Source of the DNA: a virus
Reading direction: 5' to 3' (one strand)
Virus record (IMG/VR): IMGVR_UViG_3300005613_000001
Location: 192,279 to 256,278 of that record
Length of the DNA: 64,000 bases
A program made the translations under genes and the position numbers. Each line of letters begins with the position of its first letter. Position 1 is the first letter of the stretch. Below are positions 33,239-40,470 of this stretch, piece after piece. The notes beneath the pieces are model-generated. The model did not search any database, was not told where the DNA came from, and saw only the letters and a program-made list of their open reading frames with translations.

Positions 33239-33449
33239 AATCTACTTCAGTGGAAAACTCATCACAGTGAGAACAATAACCACCACACACACCACCTTGA
33301 CCGCGATGTAGAGTTTTAATCCCAGAACAATCTCTTCCACACTTCTCACAAACCACCATGAATTTAACATACTCAAGAGATGAATTTTGCACTTCATCTA
33401 TAATTCTGGCTTTGCCTTTTACTAATCTAGCAGCCATTTTAATCACCAT
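33225..33449 (-). CDS. zinc-ribbon protein, 74 residues
   Basis: Two Cys pairs (CEKCGRDC and CSHCDEF) and a central GGYCSHC form a zinc ribbon. The start may be the first ATG or the one four codons later (MAARLVKG). It overlaps the next gene by 14 bases. Function unknown. Confidence 0.6.
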   Translation of the reverse strand: MVIKMAARLVKGKARIIDEVQNSSLEYVKFMVVCEKCGRDCSGIKTLHRGQGGVCGGYCSHCDEFSTEVDFVWE

Positions 33450-33509
33450 TGGGCTAGGAAGAAATGAGCCACTTCACCGGCTGAGTGGTGGTCATCCGGG
33501 TTATCATCA

Positions 33510-33647
33510 TCATTTGTCACTTGCCAAATAGTTGCCGTTCGTTGCCGTTACAATAGGGTCAATATCTGTTTTTCTCTCCCATGCTTCAATAGGCGCAAGG
33601 ACATTGAAAACATTAAAGAGTTTCAGTTGTTTTACTTCTTGAAACTG
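33510..33647 (-). pseudogene. gene remnant, open 45-codon frame without a start
   Basis: A 45-codon open frame encodes a protein-like stretch (VLAPIEAWERKTDIDPIV, then TNGNYLASDK and stop) but has no ATG, GTG or TTG at a plausible position. Its upstream side runs into the GC-rich structured stretch, so it looks like the end of a gene whose beginning was lost or moved. Confidence 0.4.
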
Positions 33648-33675
33648 TCATGACGACCTACAGCTTGTAAAAATT

Positions 33676-33820
33676 GCGGGCTCTTTTTCAGAACCGTTAT
33701 TTGAACCCGCTGATAGGAGGGCAGGCGGCGCGATTGAGTTTGCTTTGCCTACCGCCAGCAGTGCCGCTAAGGACGGTTCTAGCCTACGGAATACTGGCTC
33801 CAGTTATGGCGTGCTTCCGC
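33676..33820. other. GC-rich structured non-coding stretch
   Basis: The 33450-33855 gap has no gene other than the remnant. Its right part is GC-rich and can fold: GCGGG (33676) pairs with CCCGC (33706), and AGAACCGT (33690) inside that helix pairs with ACGGTTCT (33773) outside it, which makes a pseudoknot. CGGAA (33787) pairs with TTCCG (33815). The pairing suggests a structured RNA or intron remnant on either strand; the family is unknown. Confidence 0.4.
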
Positions 33821-33855
33821 ACAGACCACACCCACGACAACGACAAGCGTTGCTC

Positions 33856-34323
33856 CTACTTTTCCCTAAGTTTTCTGTAATGTTTCCAGCGATGATCGAA
33901 CTTATCCCGTAATCGCAAATATTCACGGTATTCGGGATCATCTGTCAATTTTTTGAGGCGTTTCTTTACTTCAGCAGGAGTACGACTATTTCCTTTACTG
34001 AAGTCTGCTTTTTCTATTACCCGCCTCAATTTGACTTCAACTTCAACTAAGCCACACCCTTTATGTCCTGGTACGGCTTCGGGATCGGGATAAACGATGG
34101 TGCCTAATCTATCGCCACCAATTTCGTAATCCCACTCTACTTGCTCCATAAACCCTACTACAATGCCATCCTTGTCCCCCCATAGTGGGGTGTCAAATGT
34201 GCCGTCTTCGTGCCTCATGATTGAGCGGGTCGTCCCCGCGATTGCTAGTGGTCCTATCCTAATCATACCATAGAAAAAAGGAACGTCAACTGGCTTGGGA
34301 AATTGTTCATAACAATAATACAT
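33856..34323 (-). CDS. hypothetical gamma-glutamyl-cyclotransferase-like protein, 155 residues
   Basis: The N-terminal part (PFFYGMIRIGPLAIAG ... DGTFDTPLWGDKDGIVVGFM) resembles the small YxxLxxG beta-barrel of gamma-glutamyl-cyclotransferase-like proteins, with a long charged C-terminal helix. The call is weak. I choose the ATG at 34323; there is no clear Shine-Dalgarno for it and a later start (MIRIGPL) is possible. The start faces the PspC gene across 25 bases. Confidence 0.4.
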   Translation of the reverse strand: MYYCYEQFPKPVDVPFFYGMIRIGPLAIAGTTRSIMRHEDGTFDTPLWGDKDGIVVGFMEQVEWDYEIGGDRLGTIVYPDPEAVPGHKGCGLVEVEVKLRRVIEKADFSKGNSRTPAEVKKRLKKLTDDPEYREYLRLRDKFDHRWKHYRKLREK

Positions 34324-34326
34324 AAC

Positions 34327-34345
34327 AGTATCACAGGAGGATACT
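34327..34345 (+). promoter_or_regulatory. hairpin sequestering the PspC ribosome site
   Basis: AGTATC (34327-34332) and GATACT (34340-34345) can pair around the loop ACAGGAG, which holds most of the Shine-Dalgarno ACAGGAGG of the PspC gene. The ATG follows 4 bases later. Pairing would limit translation; it could also be an operator. It is symmetric, so it might serve the divergent gene too. Confidence 0.4.
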
Positions 34346-34348
34346 ATT

Positions 34349-34747
34349 ATGTATAGAGACAAAGAAAATGCCATTATCGGCGGTGTTTGTGCTGGATTAG
34401 CGAATGCAGTTGGAATGCCAATCTTAGTTATGAGATTGATCTTCCTTATTGCGATTTTGTGGGTGGGCGTTTCCATTTGGATTTACCCAATTTTATGGTT
34501 ACTAATGCCCGTAGCAAAAGACAAAAAGGAATTCCTTGATGGTTTAAAGCAATTGAAACTTGACAAGGAAAACAGAGTGCTTGCCGGTGTGTGCGCCGGA
34601 ATTGCCAACATGATGGGGCTACCGCATATTGTAGTCCGGTTGGCGTGGATAATCTTCAGCTTGTGGTTCGGTTTCGGTATTATTGCTTATTTAATCATGT
34701 GGATGCTAATGGCTTGTAATACAAAAGACGAAAAAGCAGAAGAATAA
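34349..34747 (+). CDS. tandem PspC-domain membrane protein
   Basis: The 132-residue protein holds two PspC domains in tandem, each with IxGVCAGLA/I ... VMRLIFLI...WVGVSI hydrophobic helices (about residues 10-52 and 77-122). PspC proteins sense or stabilise the inner membrane and activate the phage-shock response. Carried on a phage, it may protect the host membrane during infection. It opens a plus-strand island. Confidence 0.9.
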   Translation: MYRDKENAIIGGVCAGLANAVGMPILVMRLIFLIAILWVGVSIWIYPILWLLMPVAKDKKEFLDGLKQLKLDKENRVLAGVCAGIANMMGLPHIVVRLAWIIFSLWFGFGIIAYLIMWMLMACNTKDEKAEE

Positions 34748-34752
34748 TTAAA

Positions 34753-34760
34753 TATAAAGG
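34753..34760 (+). promoter_or_regulatory. TATAAAGG box
   Basis: TATAAAGG lies 38 bases before the ATG at 34799 and resembles the late-promoter-like boxes before other plus-strand genes. Confidence 0.3.
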
Positions 34761-34798
34761 CTAGATAAAGTAATAAAACAAGCTAGAGGTATCAGATT

Positions 34799-35818
34799 AT
34801 GGCTTATGCATCATTTCAAGATTATTTAGAAGTTAAGAAAAATTGCAAATGCAAAATGGCTGTTGAGAAACCGCCCGTTGAAGAAGTGCCCGATTATCAC
34901 GGTGACACTAATAAAGCAGGTGAAGAGGGTAAAGAAAAACGAAAAGGCATCAAAAATCACCAAGTTCAAGAACGTGCCCGCACGTTTCAAGAATACCTAA
35001 ATGCTAAAGGTAGCATGCAGGATAAGCCTGGAAGTGGCATGGGTGATGACCATTTCACCGATGAAAAAGCACCCCCAAAGGGTTCAATTCCTCCAGCCAA
35101 TGTAAGTGGCGGAAAGCCTCACCCTTATAAAGCCGCATCTATGTCCACTGGGGACAAAGCCTTTGGCGATATGGGTGTTGATCCACCGTATGAGCCAAAA
35201 ACTGATACCTCTAAGCTTGAAACTAAGCCTACTATGCCCAAAAGTGAAAAGGGTGTTCCACAAGCCGAATCATTGATTTCCAACAAAAGTCTAATTTCTG
35301 TTACCCAACTAATGTCGGAACTAAATGATAAAGTTGTGGATTATGATATCCCCTCCATTACCGTTGGTAGGGACAAATTTCATCCGAACCCCTTGGAAGC
35401 CGTAGAATATGTCGCATATCTCGTAGGTGAAAATAGAAACCTACTCGATGTATTCCTCAGAATTCTTAAAAAAAGAGGCGTTAAATTAATGGAAGCCATC
35501 GCCCCGCCTATCGGATTTGAAGGCGATGAAACCGAAGCTGAAGTTCTTAAAAAAAAGAAACCCGACTTAGGGGACTTTGAGGACGAAGAAGAAGAAACGC
35601 CAGCAGAAGATGAATTTGGGGCGGAAGATGAGGAAGATCCTGACGATGGGTTTGGAGCAGGTGACGAAGAAGATGAATTTGGTGGCGAAGAAGAAGCCCC
35701 CGAAGATGAAATGGGACCGCCCGAGATGGAACGCCCAAGGCGACATAAAAATCGCAAAAGAGGGTTCGGACCAGAAATAGAAGGCCCCGGAATGGGTGCT
35801 GGACCAGAAATGGCGTAA
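34799..35818 (+). CDS. acidic phage protein with two CTS-like motifs
   Basis: The 339-residue product starts with MAYASFQDYLEVKK and repeats a similar motif, RTFQEYLNAK, at about residue 60. Both resemble T4 capsid-targeting sequences. The middle has a helical domain (LISVTQLMSELNDKVVDYDI ... LDVFLRILKKRG) and the last 90 residues are Glu/Asp-rich, ending in Pro/Gly/Met. The composition fits a head-core, scaffold or internal protein. Unrecognised. Confidence 0.6.
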   Translation: MAYASFQDYLEVKKNCKCKMAVEKPPVEEVPDYHGDTNKAGEEGKEKRKGIKNHQVQERARTFQEYLNAKGSMQDKPGSGMGDDHFTDEKAPPKGSIPPANVSGGKPHPYKAASMSTGDKAFGDMGVDPPYEPKTDTSKLETKPTMPKSEKGVPQAESLISNKSLISVTQLMSELNDKVVDYDIPSITVGRDKFHPNPLEAVEYVAYLVGENRNLLDVFLRILKKRGVKLMEAIAPPIGFEGDETEAEVLKKKKPDLGDFEDEEEETPAEDEFGAEDEEDPDDGFGAGDEEDEFGGEEEAPEDEMGPPEMERPRRHKNRKRGFGPEIEGPGMGAGPEMA

Positions 35819-35835
35819 CATTGCTTAATTAGGAT

Positions 35836-36966
35836 ATGAAGGTACTAGTATCAGGCTGCTTCGATCTAATCCACAGCGGCCATATCCAATTTCTTAAAGA
35901 AGCCGCTGAATACGGCGATCTATATGTCTCCATTGGATCAGATCAAACAATCCAAGAACTAAAAAATAGAACTCCCATCTATAACGAGCAAGAACGCCTC
36001 TTTATTATGGAGTCTATCAAATATATTAAAAAAGCTTTTATCGCTCAGGGGTCTGGGACACTAGATTTCTTAAACGAATTAAAACAATTAAAGCCAGGGG
36101 CGTTTGTGGTCAATTCTGATGGTCATTCCCAAGAAAAGGAAGACCTGTGCAAAGAGCTAAAAATTAAATATATTGTCCTCAATCGGTCCCCCTACAAAAC
36201 TCTTCCCGCTCGCAGTACATCAAAATTGCTTGGCGAAATAGAAATGCCCTATCGTATTGATTTGGCAGGAGGCTGGCTGGATCAACCGTGGGTTTCCAAT
36301 ATGGGGCACGGGCCTGTTATCACCATCTCATTAGAAGCCTCACATATTTTCTTTAGAAGAAGCGGAATGGCTACCTCCACCAGAGAAAAAGCCATTAAAT
36401 TATGGGGCTCTGGGATTCCTTATGGTGACTACGAAGAAAATGCAAAACTCCTATTTTCTTATGATAATTTCCCCGATAAAGAGTTTGTTTCTGGTTCTCA
36501 AGATACATTGGGAATTGTCATGCCAGGAGTTAATAAATTAGACTATTCCGGTAAGTATTGGCCGGAAGCTATAGAGTCTATTGTAGATGATGACACTGCG
36601 CGTTGGTTAGAAGACCACATTCGCTTAGTCCCCTTATATCCAAGACCAAAAGACTATTCTGTGCTGTCCAATACCAATATTAAAGAAGAATATGTTAGAG
36701 GTTTAGCCTTCAATGCCCACAAAGTTTGGAAAGCAATTGAATTAAAACATGCCAGCATGTTAGGGCTACACGTAGAAAAGTGTTTCGGTGCCCAAGTGGC
36801 TATGTTCCCCAATATGATAACTCATAGAATAGCCAAAATAATCAAAAAATACAGAAATAAAATATTGGGAGTTAAAATATCAGGGGCGGGTGGGGGCGGA
36901 TATCTAATCTTCATCACCGATCAAGATATAGAAAATTCAATTAAAATTAAAGTGAGAACTCAATAA
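35836..36966 (+). CDS. nucleotidyltransferase-GHMP kinase fusion
   Basis: Residues 1-135 are a cytidylyltransferase-like domain with HSGH (FDLIHSGHIQF) and an ISxxR-like end. Residues about 140-376 are a GHMP kinase: substrate-region EMPYRIDLAGGWLDQP and motif 3 VKISGAGGGGYLIF. The order is activation enzyme then kinase. It resembles the pair that makes GDP- or ADP-heptose (HddA/HddC, HldE), so it may phosphorylate and activate a heptose or fucose. It is 17 bases from the acidic protein and overlaps a convergent gene by 7 bases. Confidence 0.82.
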   Translation: MKVLVSGCFDLIHSGHIQFLKEAAEYGDLYVSIGSDQTIQELKNRTPIYNEQERLFIMESIKYIKKAFIAQGSGTLDFLNELKQLKPGAFVVNSDGHSQEKEDLCKELKIKYIVLNRSPYKTLPARSTSKLLGEIEMPYRIDLAGGWLDQPWVSNMGHGPVITISLEASHIFFRRSGMATSTREKAIKLWGSGIPYGDYEENAKLLFSYDNFPDKEFVSGSQDTLGIVMPGVNKLDYSGKYWPEAIESIVDDDTARWLEDHIRLVPLYPRPKDYSVLSNTNIKEEYVRGLAFNAHKVWKAIELKHASMLGLHVEKCFGAQVAMFPNMITHRIAKIIKKYRNKILGVKISGAGGGGYLIFITDQDIENSIKIKVRTQ

Positions 36967-37412
36967 ATCACTGCCGTAGCGTAAGAAAGCTCTACTTTAC
37001 ACCCATAATCCATCAACTTAAGCTGCCACAGTCTAGCCACATCTAAACTATCAAAATCCCTAATCCGATCTCTTCCTTGTACGGTCCAATACTGAACATG
37101 GAAATCAAACCCTACAGATGACATTTGCGTTTCAAACCCCATCTCCTTCATTATATGATTGAAAGACCTTGCATTAGCCTCAAAATCAGTATGTGGGTCA
37201 CGCTCAAACCGCCTCGTTATTTTATATCCATTAGTATTGTATTTTAATGTATATGTTGGTGCGGGAGGTTCTGGTTTAGCTTCAGGTAGAGATGCTTTTG
37301 GACATGGAACGGGAACAACGGGACGTGTAGGTTTTTCGCGGCGGGAACATGAAATTAATATTATGGGAACACCTATAACAATTGACAGTATTAAAATATT
37401 AATGAATCGCAT
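36960..37412 (-). CDS. lipoprotein, paralogue of the adjacent gene
   Basis: The 150-residue product has a signal peptide and lipobox (PIILISCSRR, Cys near residue 22). The mature part has a repeat-like region (YWTVQGRDRIRDF ... LWQLKLMDYGCKV) that matches the neighbour (37399) in order and sequence. I prefer the ATG at 37412 with a GAGG site 7 bases upstream. Likely outer-membrane or periplasmic. Confidence 0.7.
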   Translation of the reverse strand: MRFINILILSIVIGVPIILISCSRREKPTRPVVPVPCPKASLPEAKPEPPAPTYTLKYNTNGYKITRRFERDPHTDFEANARSFNHIMKEMGFETQMSSVGFDFHVQYWTVQGRDRIRDFDSLDVARLWQLKLMDYGCKVELSYATAVIY

Positions 37413-37872
37413 TTTCAACCTCACAACCATATTCTGTTAATTTAAGCATCCACAAATCTGCTGTTTCTTTGTCGGTGAATTCCCGCCTCTGTTTATTTGC
37501 CCAATATACTACAGCCCACATATGTATTGTGGTTCCATCATGAAAAAGATTAGCCATATCATTAGGGTTATAGGGCAATTCGTAAGTCAAAGGATATGGC
37601 GGCTTGTTTTTGTGAATTTCTGTTTTAAAACCAAAATCATGCAACACTTTACAGAAATTATCAGCACTGCCTTGGGTATCAAATCTCTTAATCTTCTTCT
37701 CACAACTGTATTCTAAAACAACCTTAGGTTTAACAGTAGGAGAAATAGAATTAAAAGGAGGCGTCGGTTGTAAATCCATTACGCGGGCGGTACGCGGGAA
37801 TAGCCAAACCCCTAGAATAACACCTAAAAGGGTTCCAACAATCGCACAAAGAACTAAACGTTTATCCACCAT
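37399..37872 (-). CDS. membrane-anchored paralogue of the adjacent lipoprotein
   Basis: The 157-residue product has one N-terminal hydrophobic helix (about residues 8-25) but no lipobox. The C-terminal region (YWANKQRREF ... LWMLKLTEYGCEV) matches the lipoprotein at 36960. The two look like tandem duplicates sent to different places in the envelope. It starts 3 bases after the polymerase N-half. Confidence 0.7.
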   Translation of the reverse strand: MVDKRLVLCAIVGTLLGVILGVWLFPRTARVMDLQPTPPFNSISPTVKPKVVLEYSCEKKIKRFDTQGSADNFCKVLHDFGFKTEIHKNKPPYPLTYELPYNPNDMANLFHDGTTIHMWAVVYWANKQRREFTDKETADLWMLKLTEYGCEVENAIH

Positions 37873-37875
37873 ACT

Positions 37876-39261
37876 TTATATATCCTCAATGGGCACAGGA
37901 TCAATATTATTAAACCTTAACTTCATTGAGCGACCGCCCCTTGATTCACTAAGGAAACGCGAGAAAAGAAGATCGTGCTTAATGGGATCAACGTCGGTAA
38001 TACCCAAACAATAACAGGTCAATGCCCCTACGGCTGATCCTCTTCCGGGGCCAACTGCCTCTGATCCATCTCCCCAGCCTAGTAATCTAGGGAAGGCAAT
38101 TCTAGCCTCATCTGTCATCTGTTTTTGCATTAAGAAGTAAGTAGAGAATCCTTTTCGGCATATCAATTCATATTCTTCCTTAATCCGATTTAAATACCTA
38201 TTTTCCGTGGGCAACCTTCTAGCTTTAACTCCCTCTATGATTACCTCTTTGAACATTTCATCAGCATCAGGAAACTGGGGAAGTTTAATACTACGGTCTA
38301 ATTGTACGCCTTTTGCTTTCTCGCATATTACAACCGTATTTTGTTTAGCTTGTCTAAAGAGATCGTCAGGGATTACTTGGCTATACTTCTTGAGCCACAT
38401 TTGGTTGAGTTCATCTTCTGACTTCATCCAAAGGTTAGTATCCTGTAGTTCAAAGAAATCCGCATCAGGATTGGCTCTCATTTTCTCTTCAATTTCAGCC
38501 ATTGTTGTGTTGGTTTGAAGCATCAACATCAATCGCTGCATCAAAGCATCTTCTTCACGGCAATAGTGACAATCATTTGTGACAACGAGAGGAATGCCAT
38601 ACCTGTCGTGTGCTTTAATAATAAATTTATCAAAAGGTGTTTGTTTGTCAAAATCCAAAAGCATCATTTCCAAGTAAAAATTATCTGGAAACATCTGCTG
38701 ATATTTTTCAACCATTGCAAATCCAGCTTCATCCCCACCCTCGCAATGAAAGCCATCAAATGCTTGTCCTATCTCGCCATTATAACAGCCTGACGAGAAT
38801 ACGATTCCCTCTTTGTATTTCAGTAATTGCTCATGATTCACACGGGGTCGCTTTGGACGACCGCCCTGACCATTAATCCAAGCCCAAGAACTTAAATTAA
38901 CCAGATTTGCGTATCCAATCTCATTATAAGCTATAGCTAATAAATGGAAGCTTTTACGAAGATAAAGCTTTTCATTCTCAGTGAGGTTAGATTGGAAATC
39001 AGCATACTCATCCTTATTCCTTACACCGGGTTGCATTGGGTTGAGATATAATTCACATGCGAAAACAGGATGAATGTCGTGTTTTTCACAAGTCTTAATC
39101 TGACGGGGGATAACCCCCATTTGCCCGTGGTCCGATATACAAAGAAACTTCTGATTTACCTGCTGAGAGTATTCTGCGTACTCTTCAGGGTGAGCGTAGC
39201 CATCAAGAAGTGAGAAGTGGCTATGGCGGTGAAGGTGCTCAAAACCCACAATATCAATCAC
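37876..39261 (-). CDS. dnaE: DNA polymerase III alpha, N-terminal PHP half
   Basis: The 461-residue product contains the PHP domain (FEHLHRHSHFSLLDG, FLCISDHGQMGV, VTNDCHYC) and the first part of the palm. It ends with the GPGRGSAVGALTCYCLGITD loop and LLFSRFLSESR, exactly where the catalytic Asp motif (PDxDxDF) would follow in an intact DnaE. After that come 20 residues with no resemblance to the family or to an intein. The catalytic half lies about 15 kb away at 19852. The start is GTG at 39261, with an AAAGGA site 9 bases upstream. The halves must assemble without intein splicing. Confidence 0.92.
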   Translation of the reverse strand: MIDIVGFEHLHRHSHFSLLDGYAHPEEYAEYSQQVNQKFLCISDHGQMGVIPRQIKTCEKHDIHPVFACELYLNPMQPGVRNKDEYADFQSNLTENEKLYLRKSFHLLAIAYNEIGYANLVNLSSWAWINGQGGRPKRPRVNHEQLLKYKEGIVFSSGCYNGEIGQAFDGFHCEGGDEAGFAMVEKYQQMFPDNFYLEMMLLDFDKQTPFDKFIIKAHDRYGIPLVVTNDCHYCREEDALMQRLMLMLQTNTTMAEIEEKMRANPDADFFELQDTNLWMKSEDELNQMWLKKYSQVIPDDLFRQAKQNTVVICEKAKGVQLDRSIKLPQFPDADEMFKEVIIEGVKARRLPTENRYLNRIKEEYELICRKGFSTYFLMQKQMTDEARIAFPRLLGWGDGSEAVGPGRGSAVGALTCYCLGITDVDPIKHDLLFSRFLSESRGGRSMKLRFNNIDPVPIEDI

Positions 39262-39461
39262 AAATACTATCCTTTATTTAACATAACACTAACCTAATGT
39301 CCAGCATGTCAAAATCTACATACCACTATGAAAGAAAAATGGTGGCATTCAATTTGGAAATGGTGGGTACTCATTCACTCAGCGGACATCATGACTACGG
39401 AAGGTATGTTGGATGTAATCAACCACATGGAAGAACAACCTCATGCGGAAGAAGAACAACC

Positions 39462-39686
39462 TCATTTAGTTTCAGATTTAGCAGCCGTTTCTGCTGACTT
39501 CTTCCACTCTTCAAAGGCCGCGACTATCTTTCTAGCCTCATCATCCATAGTTTTTAGTTCTTTATTAAATGCTTCAAACTTAGCCTTGAATTCATCCTTC
39601 ATGGCTTTCTTTTTAGTGTGAATTTCAGCTATCTTCTGCGAAAATTCTACGTACTTGTCTGATAGGAAAATATCAATGTCTGACAT
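39462..39686 (-). CDS. coiled-coil protein, 74 residues
   Basis: The product is almost wholly helical and charged (AEIHTKKKAMKDEFKAKF, then EEWKKSAETAAKSE). It abuts ClpP with no gap and could be a small adaptor or virion part. The 200 bases between it and the polymerase start hold a 15-base direct repeat but no convincing gene. Confidence 0.6.
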   Translation of the reverse strand: MSDIDIFLSDKYVEFSQKIAEIHTKKKAMKDEFKAKFEAFNKELKTMDDEARKIVAAFEEWKKSAETAAKSETK

Positions 39687-40406
39687 TTATCTCTCCAATC
39701 TTACTTTCTTGTTAATTCTAATCTTGTCTAACGTCTCATAACCGGGCCAGCCCAAAACACAATCTGCGAAGCCGTAATAAACAGCTTTCTCGGCATCCAA
39801 CCACCAATCGCCACGCTCTTGCATCTTCCTTGCCAAAAATGCCATCACTTTATCTTCAGTAAGTGTTTTATAGCGATTCTGAAAGTGTTCCCCATTTATA
39901 CACCTTTTCGCATAAATACGCAACATTCTTTCTGCTGCTTTTTTAGAAGCTTCTGCTGCGGACATATATGCTAAATAATGATCTTCATTTCCCTCAGAAC
40001 CATAATGAATCATAAAATCCGAGTCAGGCATCATCACTCTTTTGCTAGCCGCCTGTAAAATTAAACTACTCATTGAACGAGCATGAGCATATGCTAGGAT
40101 AGTCACAGGTGATTTAGCGAATTCAATCGCATTATACATCCCCATCCCATCATTCCAGTTGCCGCCGAAGGTATGCATGTGGACGAGAATATTGGCTTGC
40201 CCCTCTTGATCCAGAATACGCATGTTCTTTTCAAAAGTCGTCGCCATTCTGTATTCAACGCCAGGCTCTTCACTATCACCTGATCCGTAGTACCCGTGGA
40301 GAAAAATCTCCCTGGTAAATACGTTGACATTATGATGGTGAGCATCTGTTAAAATCTGCTCGATCTTAGACCCAGAGTGTTTCGGAGTTAATTTAGGGGG
40401 AGCCAT
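39687..40406 (-). CDS. ClpP-family serine protease
   Basis: The 239-residue product has the ClpP catalytic Ser in ARSMSSL, His in FMIHYGS and the alpha/beta fold order (ILVHMHTFGGNWNDGMGMYN). The N terminus carries a longer lead than housekeeping ClpP. Phage ClpP-like proteins often act as prohead proteases or with host Clp ATPases. It begins the downstream end of the SpoVR-DUF444-PrkA run; the gap to SpoVR is 64 bases. I prefer the ATG at 40406 over the one two codons upstream. Confidence 0.85.
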   Translation of the reverse strand: MAPPKLTPKHSGSKIEQILTDAHHHNVNVFTREIFLHGYYGSGDSEEPGVEYRMATTFEKNMRILDQEGQANILVHMHTFGGNWNDGMGMYNAIEFAKSPVTILAYAHARSMSSLILQAASKRVMMPDSDFMIHYGSEGNEDHYLAYMSAAEASKKAAERMLRIYAKRCINGEHFQNRYKTLTEDKVMAFLARKMQERGDWWLDAEKAVYYGFADCVLGWPGYETLDKIRINKKVRLER

Positions 40407-40470
40407 AATCACCTTTAAATAGAACCTATTTAATGTAGTAGAGCCGCCCCAAAAGATTGCCTGACTTTAC

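Noticed and set aside
33670-33850. RNase P RNA, SRP RNA or 6S RNA for the structured stretch
   Set aside because: I looked for the conserved strings of RNase P (GAGGAAAGTCC) and SRP RNA (GGAAGCAGC) on both strands and did not find them.
35380-35821. Several minus-strand frames with Ser- or Leu-rich text
   Set aside because: They mirror the acidic tail of the plus-strand 339-residue gene.
22707-37876. Split intein joining the two DnaE halves, as in cyanobacteria
   Set aside because: Neither half has the Cys start, TxxH or terminal HN-Cys intein motifs; the extra ends are only about 20 and 90 residues and the latter resembles DnaE itself.
39328-39621. 97-codon plus-strand frame starting in the gap before the polymerase N half
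   Set aside because: The first 40 codons lie in free space but there is no ribosome site, and the rest mirrors the coiled-coil gene. The short 15-base direct repeat (GAAGAACAACCTCAT twice) is the only notable item.
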